Origin: Gemmataceae bacterium
GTDB lineage: Bacteria; Planctomycetota; Planctomycetia; Gemmatales; Gemmataceae
Length of the DNA: 8,390 nt
Direction of reading: 5' to 3'
Assembly: GCA_947474875.1 (NCBI GenBank)
Contig: CANJKY010000113.1
Span: 1 to 8,390 of the forward strand
Below the pieces are notes generated by a model. It was not told the origin of the DNA, did not search any database, and worked only from the letters and a program-made list of their open reading frames with translations. The translations under genes and the position numbers were made by a program. Below are positions 1-6,424 of this stretch, piece by piece; positions within the stretch are counted from its first letter, which is position 1, and each line of letters begins with the position of its first letter.

Positions 1-161
1 ATCCGGGCCGTCCGCGGGGCGCCGTCGGACCCGCAGTTCGCCCGCGAGTACCAGGAGCTGAAGCGGTTCCTCGGGGTGACGCCGTACATCGAGGCGGCAC
101 TGGGCGGGCGATTGGCCGGTGCTCGCGCCTACAATGGGGAACCTACCCCCGGAGCCACCCC

Positions 162-165
<4 letters not shown>
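1..165 (+). CDS. C-terminal fragment of an unidentified protein (5' end outside window)
   Basis: Frame 1 is open from the first base to a TGA at 163-165, giving 54 residues without a start codon in the window. The piece begins IRAVRGAPSDPQFARE and has a probable helix around EYQELKRFL, then a Gly/Ala/Pro-rich tail ending GEPTPGATP. I do not recognise the family. Its stop codon overlaps the GTG start of the downstream AAA+ ATPase gene by four bases (GTGA, 162-165), the usual arrangement for translationally coupled genes, so the two are probably in one operon. The frame could be open by chance in DNA of this GC content. The stop-start overlap is the main argument that it is real. Confidence 0.55.
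130..135 (+). promoter_or_regulatory. Possible -10 element (TACAAT) before the AAA+ ATPase gene
   Basis: TACAAT matches the TATAAT consensus at five of six positions and stands out in otherwise GC-rich DNA. Transcription would begin near 142, upstream of the ribosome binding site. No -35 hexamer lies at normal spacing: the nearest, TTGGCC at 112-117, is only 12 bases away. It may be an internal promoter inside the upstream gene or chance. Confidence 0.25.
151..154 (+). promoter_or_regulatory. Ribosome binding site GGAG for the AAA+ ATPase
   Basis: GGAG lies 7 bases before the GTG at 162. It supports that GTG as the start rather than any internal ATG. Confidence 0.5.
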
Positions 166-1568
<1,403 letters not shown>

Positions 1569-1572
1569 GCCG

Positions 1573-2883
1573 TCACTCGTCGTCCGACTGCTCGTAGTCG
1601 TCGCACAGCTTCGCCAGCAGTTCGGTGAGGGACTTGGCCAGCCGCGGGCGGTCGCCGCTGTCGTGCCGCATGTGGATGACCTGCCCGGCGGTGCCGCCTT
1701 TCGCCGGGGTCGCGTCCACGCACAGCGAGTCCCCGCCGCCGTCGGTGGCGAACGGCACCCAGCCGGGGTTCCACCACCCGGCCCGCACCCCCTTGTCCGG
1801 GGTGGTGGTGCTGCCGGCGAACTCGCCGCCGTCGTTTAGCTCCTTCCACATCTTCCACTCGCTCTCGATCTCGGCGACCGACATGAGCAGGAACTCGCCG
1901 GACATGTCTTCGATGTGGTCTTCGGGGAACAGCCCGTCGGCGCCGTCCTTCTGCCCGTCATGCCGGAGAAGGGTGAACCGCAGGTCGGCCGGCAGTGTCA
2001 CCCCAAGCGTCGCTTCGAGTTTCGTCAGTTTGGCCTCGGCGGCGCCTTTCTTCAGCGACTTCCTCACATCCGGCGCGGCGGCCTTCAGCGCCGCCTCCAG
2101 GCGGTCCCACACGTCGCCGGCGGTCGCGGTCGTCGGCTTCGGCTTGGCGACCTTCGGTGGCTTACCGGCTGCAGCCGCTTCCAGCATCGGCAGCACCTTC
2201 TTCAGCTTCTGCTCGCGGGCCAGTTCGAGGGGCGAGACGCCGGCGAACGCCCGCGACTTCTTCGTCGCCTTCAGGGTCGGGTCGGCGCCGAAGGCGAGCA
2301 GCACCTCGGCCGTGTCCGCCCGCTCGGAGTCCACCGCGGCGACGAGCGGGGTGCCCCAGAAGGTGGTGGCGTTCAGGTCCGCCCCGGCCGCGGCGAGCAT
2401 CCGCACCATGCCGGGGGTGCCCGACCACGCCGCCCACGCCAGGGCCGGTGTGTCCGCCTTGCCGCCGGCGGCGAGCAGTTCGCGGAGGACGATCTCGTAG
2501 GCCCCGTGCTTCTCCCCGCAGGCGTGCGCCACCGCCGACAGGCCGTCGTCGTCCTTGGCGTTCACCTTCGCCCCGGCGGCGAGGAGCAGCTTGACCAGTT
2601 CCAGCCGGCCGCGGCGGGCGGCGAGCATGAGCGGGGTGCGGCCGTTGCCGTACCCGTCTCCCGCTGTCCGGGCGTTCACGTCAGCCCCGGCGTCCAGCAG
2701 TGCTGCCACCACCGCCGGTTTGGTCGCCCGGTCCACCGCGTAGTGCAGGGGGGTGAAGGTGCCGCGGCCGAACACATGGTCGTTCAGCGGCAGGCCGTGG
2801 GCGACGGCCGCCCGCATCTCGTCCGGGCGGCCGTTCACCACCGCGGAGATGCAGTCGCCTTCCCACCGGGGCGGTTTGGGCAT
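1573..2883 (-). CDS. Ankyrin-repeat protein with C-terminal SMI1/KNR4 (SUKH) domain
   Basis: This 436-residue protein is predicted to be cytoplasmic, with no signal peptide or membrane segment. The N-terminal half is an ankyrin solenoid. Clear repeats begin near FTPLHYAV (43-70), RTPLMLAARRG (82-110), TPALAWAAWSG (145-173) and TPLVAAV (178-204); a degenerate repeat lies at 114-142 and a half repeat at 217-237. A Lys/Pro/Ala-rich linker (239-254) leads to a C-terminal SMI1/KNR4-like domain (about 256-427), recognised by the LGVTLPADLRFTLLRHDGQ block (293-311) and by WWNPGWVPFATDGGGD (370-385) with CVD following. Both halves are protein-binding modules without visible catalytic residues. SUKH domains are best known as immunity proteins in toxin systems but also occur alone, and no toxin gene is seen here. 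The ATG lies 4 bases after the ychF stop with no clear Shine-Dalgarno, which suggests translational coupling. The role is unknown. Confidence 0.88.
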   Translation of the reverse strand: MPKPPRWEGDCISAVVNGRPDEMRAAVAHGLPLNDHVFGRGTFTPLHYAVDRATKPAVVAALLDAGADVNARTAGDGYGNGRTPLMLAARRGRLELVKLLLAAGAKVNAKDDDGLSAVAHACGEKHGAYEIVLRELLAAGGKADTPALAWAAWSGTPGMVRMLAAAGADLNATTFWGTPLVAAVDSERADTAEVLLAFGADPTLKATKKSRAFAGVSPLELAREQKLKKVLPMLEAAAAGKPPKVAKPKPTTATAGDVWDRLEAALKAAAPDVRKSLKKGAAEAKLTKLEATLGVTLPADLRFTLLRHDGQKDGADGLFPEDHIEDMSGEFLLMSVAEIESEWKMWKELNDGGEFAGSTTTPDKGVRAGWWNPGWVPFATDGGGDSLCVDATPAKGGTAGQVIHMRHDSGDRPRLAKSLTELLAKLCDDYEQSDDE

Positions 2884-2887
2884 GGGG

Positions 2888-3982
2888 TCACTTGTTGACG
2901 AGGAAGTGGCAGATGTCGCCGTCCTGCATGACGTACTCCTTGCCCTCCGTCCGCATCTTGCCGGCCGCCTTGATCTCCTTCTCGCTCTTGTACTGCTCCA
3001 GGTCGGCCAGGCTGTACACCTCGGCCCGGATGAACCCCTTCTCGAAGTCGGTGTGGATCACCCCGGCGGCCTGCGGCGCCTTGGTGCCGACCGGGATGGT
3101 CCACGCCCGCACCTCCTTCTCGCCGGCGGTGAAGTAGCTCTGCAACCCGAGCGTGCGGTACGCCTCGCGGGCCACCGCCGCCAGTCCCGGCTCCTTCAGC
3201 CCGAGGGATTCGAGCATCTCCGCCCGCTCGGCCTCGTTCAGGTCCACCAGCTCGCTCTCGATCTTGGCGCACACCGGTACCACGCTCGCCCCGATCTGGC
3301 TGGCGTACTCCCGCACCGCCTGCACCATCGGCCCTTTGCCCTCCAGGTCGTCCTCGCCCACGTTGGCGATGTACAGGATGGGCTTGGCGGTCATCAGCCC
3401 GAAGCTCTTAATCGCCTTCGCCTCGTCGTCGGTCAGCTTCAGCTTCCGCAGCGGCTGGTCCTTCGCCAGGTGGTCGGCGCACTTGTTGATCGCGGTCACG
3501 CGGAGGGCCGCCTCCTTATCGGCGCCGAGCTTGGCCGCCCGCTCCGCCTTCTTCGCCGCCTTCTCCAGCGTCTGGATGTCGGCCAGCATCAGCTCGATCT
3601 CGATCACCTCGATGTCCTGCCGCGGGTCCACCTTGCCGGCCACGTGGATCACGTTCGGGTCGTCGAAGCACCGCACCACCTGAAGGATGGCGTCCACGTT
3701 GCGGATGTCTTCCAGGAAGTCGTTCCCCTGGCCCTCGCCCTTGCTCGCCCCCTTGATCAGCCCGGCGATGTCCACCAGTTTCATCACCGCCGGGATCGTC
3801 TTCTTCGGCGGGATGTACTTGCAGATGCGGGCGAGCCGGTCGTCCGGGATGGTGACCATGCCCTCGTTCGCGTTGATCGTGCAGAACGGGTAGTTGGCCG
3901 CCTGGGCCGCCTTGCTCAGGGTGAGGGCGTTGAACAGGGTGCTCTTGCCGACGTTCGGCAGGCCGACGATGCCAGCGTCCAT
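2888..3982 (-). CDS. ychF: Redox-regulated ATPase/GTPase YchF (OLA1 family)
   Basis: The 364-residue product matches the usual YchF length (about 363). It is a TRAFAC-class P-loop NTPase that, in the characterised family members, prefers ATP over GTP, associates with ribosomes and affects translation and stress responses. Seen: G1/P-loop GLPNVGKST (7-15), G2 region around YPFCTINANEG (31-41), G3 DIAGL (71-75), a coiled/helical insertion rich in Lys and Ala (about 130-195), and the non-canonical G4 NVGE (207-210) in place of NKxD, which underlies the relaxed nucleotide preference. A C-terminal TGS domain spans about 281-362 (QSYFTAGEKEVRAW to GDICHFLVNK). The start is the ATG at 3980-3982, because MDAGIVGLPN aligns with the family N-terminus. 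The same frame stays open far upstream, but that extension lies antisense or out of frame to real genes and is rejected. The gene follows the rhomboid gene by 47 bases and precedes the ankyrin gene by 4, so it is probably mid-operon. Confidence 0.97.
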   Translation of the reverse strand: MDAGIVGLPNVGKSTLFNALTLSKAAQAANYPFCTINANEGMVTIPDDRLARICKYIPPKKTIPAVMKLVDIAGLIKGASKGEGQGNDFLEDIRNVDAILQVVRCFDDPNVIHVAGKVDPRQDIEVIEIELMLADIQTLEKAAKKAERAAKLGADKEAALRVTAINKCADHLAKDQPLRKLKLTDDEAKAIKSFGLMTAKPILYIANVGEDDLEGKGPMVQAVREYASQIGASVVPVCAKIESELVDLNEAERAEMLESLGLKEPGLAAVAREAYRTLGLQSYFTAGEKEVRAWTIPVGTKAPQAAGVIHTDFEKGFIRAEVYSLADLEQYKSEKEIKAAGKMRTEGKEYVMQDGDICHFLVNK

Positions 3983-4029
3983 TGTGCCGCGGTCTCTGAC
4001 GGTGGGGTGGGTGAACCGAACGGTCCATC

Positions 4030-5208
4030 TTACGGCTGGCCGCCGGTGGCGTCTGCCGGTGGCGGGGGGATAGGCTTGCCCGCCGCCCCCTCCCGCTCGT
4101 ACCGCTGCCGCAGGTTCTGCCAGTCGTTCGACCGGGCCATGGCCACCGCCAGCAGTGCGGCGAACGCCGCGCACACCAGCCCCAGCCCGGCGGCGGCCGC
4201 CGCCGCTTCCCGCCGGTCCCCGCGGATGCGGGCCAGGCACAGCGCGACCAGCACCCCGGCAACCGCCCCGCCGACGTGCGCCGCCAGGCTCACCCCGGGG
4301 GCGAGGCTGACCACCACGTTCATCGCCGCCACCACCGCCAGCTTCCGCCCCCACTCCGGCCCGGCGTCCGCCGGCAGGTGCTTCAGGTTCTTCAGCAGCC
4401 ACGCCGTCACCGCCGTCAGCAGCCCCCACAGCCCGCCCGACGCCCCGGCCACCAGCACCACCTGGTCGCCGCTCGTCTGCGGGTTCACGGCCATCGCCGT
4501 CACGCTCCCGGCCACCCCGGCCAGCAGGTAGATGACGGCGAACCGCCACCGCCCCCACACCCCCTCGGCCGCCGTGCCCAGCAGCGCGAGCGTAATCATG
4601 TTCCCGAGCAAATGGAACAGCCCGATGTGGACGAAGCAGCTGGTGAGCAGTCGCCACCACTCGCCGGCCAGCAGTTGCGGCCCGCCCACCGCCCCGAGCC
4701 GCAGCAGGATGGGGCTGATGACCGCACTGTTCGTCCCCCGCAGGTAGTCCGACACCGCCCAGGACCCGAGCGCGATCACCCCGCCGTACAGGAACCAGCC
4801 GACGTTCAGCACCAGCAGGAACGGGGTGACCACCGCCGGCCGCGGGTCGAGCAGCGACCGCCGCGCCCCCTCGCCGGCGGCGTACTCGCTGTGCGGGGCG
4901 AACAGCGGGTCGTCGGTCGGCTCGTCTACCCGCTGGGGCGCGACCGTCGGCGGGATCGGGTCCGGGACGCCGGTCGCCCGCTCGCCGTCGGGGGTCAACT
5001 GGAACCCCTGCCCGACCCCGTCCACCCAGTCGCCCACCTGCACCAGCCCGGCCTGTCGCAGGGCCCACAGCGGGTCGTCCAGCGCGTCCCGCGGTACCCC
5101 GGCGTGCTCGGCCCACCGGCCGGGGAACCACAGGTGCGGGGCAGATTCGGCCACCCACCGCAGCACGTCGGCCGGGGTCGGGGAACCCGTCTGGCTGGGA
5201 GAGGCCAT
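4030..5208 (-). CDS. Rhomboid intramembrane serine protease with N-terminal winged-helix-like domain
   Basis: This 392-residue protein is a rhomboid protease, which cleaves transmembrane substrates within the bilayer using a Ser-His dyad. Numbering is from the ATG at 5206-5208. The catalytic serine is S257 in GASGGLWG and the histidine H311 in AAHVGGAVAG. The oxyanion-hole HxxxN motif is H199-N203 in FHLLGNM, preceded by the conserved WWRLLTSCFVH block. Seven hydrophobic segments are visible at about 124-147, 189-213, 221-241, 250-272, 289-303, 307-328 and 335-358, so a six-helix core plus one C-terminal helix. Residues about 12-82 form a soluble domain resembling a winged helix (ADVLRWVAESAP, LWALRQAGLVQVGDW, FQLTPDGE), joined by an acidic/proline linker. 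An in-frame ATG at 5215-5217 would add three residues. I prefer 5208 because the promoter places the transcript start beside it. The gene is divergent from psuG and is the first of a probable rhomboid-ychF-ankyrin operon. Confidence 0.92.
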   Translation of the reverse strand: MASPSQTGSPTPADVLRWVAESAPHLWFPGRWAEHAGVPRDALDDPLWALRQAGLVQVGDWVDGVGQGFQLTPDGERATGVPDPIPPTVAPQRVDEPTDDPLFAPHSEYAAGEGARRSLLDPRPAVVTPFLLVLNVGWFLYGGVIALGSWAVSDYLRGTNSAVISPILLRLGAVGGPQLLAGEWWRLLTSCFVHIGLFHLLGNMITLALLGTAAEGVWGRWRFAVIYLLAGVAGSVTAMAVNPQTSGDQVVLVAGASGGLWGLLTAVTAWLLKNLKHLPADAGPEWGRKLAVVAAMNVVVSLAPGVSLAAHVGGAVAGVLVALCLARIRGDRREAAAAAAGLGLVCAAFAALLAVAMARSNDWQNLRQRYEREGAAGKPIPPPPADATGGQP

Positions 5209-5215
5209 GTTCGGC

Positions 5216-5244
5216 ATTATGAACGGTGAGCAGACGAGTGTCGA
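5216..5244 (-). promoter_or_regulatory. Sigma70-like promoter for the rhomboid-ychF-ankyrin operon
   Basis: On the minus strand TCGACA (5239-5244, five of six matches to TTGACA) and CATAAT (5216-5221, five of six to TATAAT) are separated by exactly 17 bases. The predicted transcript start is near 5208-5210, next to the ATG at 5208. The mRNA would be leaderless or nearly so, consistent with the absence of a Shine-Dalgarno. The opposite strand reads CATTAT over 5215-5220, a weaker -10 for psuG, but without a good -35. Confidence 0.55.
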
Positions 5245-5270
5245 TCCTTTCCCCCGCCGGATGGGCCACC

Positions 5271-6203
5271 GTGACCCCGGACGTTCCGATTGTTCTGTCG
5301 GCCGACGTGACCGCCGCCGCCGCCGCCGGCCGGCCGGTGGTGGCGCTCGAATCCACCATCATTGCCCACGGCCTGCCACGGCCGGTCAACCGGGAAGTGG
5401 CCCGCGAGTGCGAACAGGTGGTACGAAGCGAGGGGGCGGTGCCGGCGACGGTGGCCGTTTGGCACGGGGTGCCCACCGTCGGGCTGAGCGAGGAGCAACT
5501 CGACGAACTGGCGTCGGCCGACGGGGTGCTGAAAGCCAGCCGCCGAGATCTGGGCGTGGCCGTCGGGCTGAAGAAGCTGGCCGCCACCACCGTGAGCGCG
5601 ACGATGGCCCTGGCTCACGCCGCCGGGGTGCGGGTGTTCGCCACCGGCGGTATCGGCGGGGCGCACCGCCCGCCGGCCCCGCCGTGGGACATCTCGGCCG
5701 ACCTGACCGAACTCGCCCGCACCCCGGTGCTGGTGGTGTGCGCCGGGGCGAAGAGCCTGCTCGACCTGCCGCGGACGCTGGAAATCCTGGAGACGTTCGG
5801 CGTGCCCGTGCTCGGATACCGGACGGACGTGTTCCCGCAGTTCTACACGGCCGGCGGGTCGCTTCCCGTATCCGCCCGTGTGGACACTCCGGCCGAAGCC
5901 GCCGCCGCGTTCGCCGCCCACAAGTCGCTCGGCGGGGGCGGGGCGGTGCTGGCGAACCCGCTACCGGAGGCCGATGCGGTGCCGGCCGACGAGTTCGCCG
6001 CGGCGCTGGCGGTGGCCGAAGCGGATGCGGCGCGGGCCAACGTGAGCGGGGCGAAGCTCACCCCGTTCCTATTGGCACGCCTCGCGGAGTTGACCGGCGG
6101 GAAGACGCTGCGGGCCAACCGCACGCTGGTGGTGAACAACGCCCGCCTGGCTGCTCGCGTCGCCGTGGCGTTATTTTCCGTGGCACCGGCGGCCCGCCGG
6201 TGA
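5271..6203 (+). CDS. psuG: Pseudouridine-5'-phosphate glycosidase
   Basis: PsuG reversibly cleaves pseudouridine 5'-phosphate to uracil and ribose 5-phosphate, the second step of pseudouridine breakdown after the kinase PsuK. With the GTG at 5271 the protein is 310 residues, close to the E. coli length (about 312). Family motifs are complete: VVALESTIIAHGLPRPVN (E27), LKASRRDL (K88), GGIGGAHR (H132), ISADLTEL (D144, metal ligand) and VCAGAKSLLDLPRTLE (K161, Schiff-base nucleophile). These match, with a constant offset of 4-5, the residues I recall for E. coli (E31, K93, H137, D149, K166). ANPLP and ANVSGAKLTPFLL follow, and the conserved part ends at NNARLAARVAVAL. A GTG at 5226 would add 15 residues (325 total), but that stretch uses AGA, CGA and CTT codons unlike the rest and exceeds the family length. 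No psuK gene is visible here. The last nine residues (FSVAPAARR) come from a palindromic element. Confidence 0.95.
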   Translation: MTPDVPIVLSADVTAAAAAGRPVVALESTIIAHGLPRPVNREVARECEQVVRSEGAVPATVAVWHGVPTVGLSEEQLDELASADGVLKASRRDLGVAVGLKKLAATTVSATMALAHAAGVRVFATGGIGGAHRPPAPPWDISADLTELARTPVLVVCAGAKSLLDLPRTLEILETFGVPVLGYRTDVFPQFYTAGGSLPVSARVDTPAEAAAAFAAHKSLGGGGAVLANPLPEADAVPADEFAAALAVAEADAARANVSGAKLTPFLLARLAELTGGKTLRANRTLVVNNARLAARVAVALFSVAPAARR

Positions 6204-6205
6204 TT
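6179..6205. repeat. REP-like palindrome overlapping the psuG stop codon
   Basis: Arms CACCGGCG (6184-6191) and CGCCGGTG (6195-6202) form a perfect 8-bp stem around a GCC loop; the symmetry is nine bases each side of C6193. The last psuG codons and part of its TGA lie in the right arm. In another frame the element reads RGTGGPPVI, a peptide I recall recurring in translated intergenic DNA of planctomycetes, where it marks a dispersed palindromic repeat. The TTATTTT just before it (6171-6177) is unusually AT-rich for the window. Only ATTT follows the stem, so it is at best a weak intrinsic terminator. Confidence 0.5.
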
Positions 6206-6206
6206 T

Positions 6207-6229
6207 CGAGTTGCGGTTGCCCCAACTCG
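6207..6229 (+). terminator. Second hairpin after psuG, possible terminator or leader structure
   Basis: CGAGTTG (6207-6213) and CAACTCG (6223-6229) are perfect 7-bp arms. Inside, GG (6215-6216) can pair CC (6220-6221) around a TTG loop after one C-C mismatch. There is no T-run after it, so it is not a classic intrinsic terminator. It sits 4 bases after the psuG stop and 60 bases before the lipoprotein start, and could stabilise the psuG 3' end or lie in the leader of the small gene. The rest of this 85-base gap holds only the ribosome binding site, and no convincing promoter was found. Confidence 0.35.
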
Positions 6230-6279
6230 CCGGCCAAGCTATCCCACCGCGGACTCGCCCATCTCCCGGAACGAAAGGC

Positions 6280-6283
6280 AGGA
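6280..6283 (+). promoter_or_regulatory. Ribosome binding site AGGA for the small lipoprotein
   Basis: AGGA, within the purine-rich run AAAGGCAGGA, lies 5 bases before the ATG at 6289. It fixes that ATG as the start instead of the longer TTG-initiated frame from 6211, whose first 26 codons cross the hairpin. Confidence 0.6.
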
Positions 6284-6288
6284 CGCCG

Positions 6289-6420
6289 ATGGCCCGGTAC
6301 GTCCCCCGCCTGCTCGTGCTACTCTCCCTCGGCCTGATCGCCACCGCCGTCGTCGGCTGCATGGCCACCCACGACCTGTATTACGACGACTACGAGTACG
6401 AGACCGACTACCGGCGGTGA
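6289..6420 (+). CDS. Very small lipoprotein with Tyr/Asp/Glu-rich mature peptide
   Basis: The 43-residue product has a textbook lipoprotein signal: basic n-region (R3, R7), a hydrophobic stretch 8-21, and the lipobox VVGC with Cys24 as the acylation site. The mature peptide would be only 20 residues, C24 to R43, with five tyrosines (31, 32, 35, 37, 41) and six acidic residues, ending RR. Residue +2 is Met rather than Asp, so by the E. coli sorting rule it would go to the outer membrane. A strong AGGA at 5-base spacing and the coherent signal sequence argue that it is a real gene despite its size. No family is recognised. It follows psuG by 85 bases on the same strand and ends 4 bases from the convergent permease gene. 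Small lipoproteins of this kind could be membrane or envelope anchors, but nothing here establishes a role. Confidence 0.7.
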   Translation: MARYVPRLLVLLSLGLIATAVVGCMATHDLYYDDYEYETDYRR

Positions 6421-6424
6421 GCGA

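Noticed and set aside
2753..4531. 592-codon plus-strand open frame across the ankyrin, ychF and rhomboid genes
   Set aside because: It is antisense to three well-supported genes and its translation shows only low-complexity His/Leu/Arg/Pro composition.
5226..5270. Extra 15 codons at the psuG N-terminus starting at GTG 5226
   Set aside because: They make the protein longer than the family norm and use AGA, CGA and CTT codons atypical of this DNA. Kept as an alternative because a weak -10 precedes that GTG.
3983..5590. Long N-terminal extension of the ychF frame (900 codons in total)
   Set aside because: YchF is complete from the ATG at 3982 at normal family length. The extension overlaps rhomboid and psuG coding sequence in other frames and is Gly/Arg-rich without domains.
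6211..6288. Longer form of the small lipoprotein starting at TTG 6211
   Set aside because: It would place 26 non-conserved residues before the signal peptide and ignore the AGGA ribosome binding site at 6280-6283.
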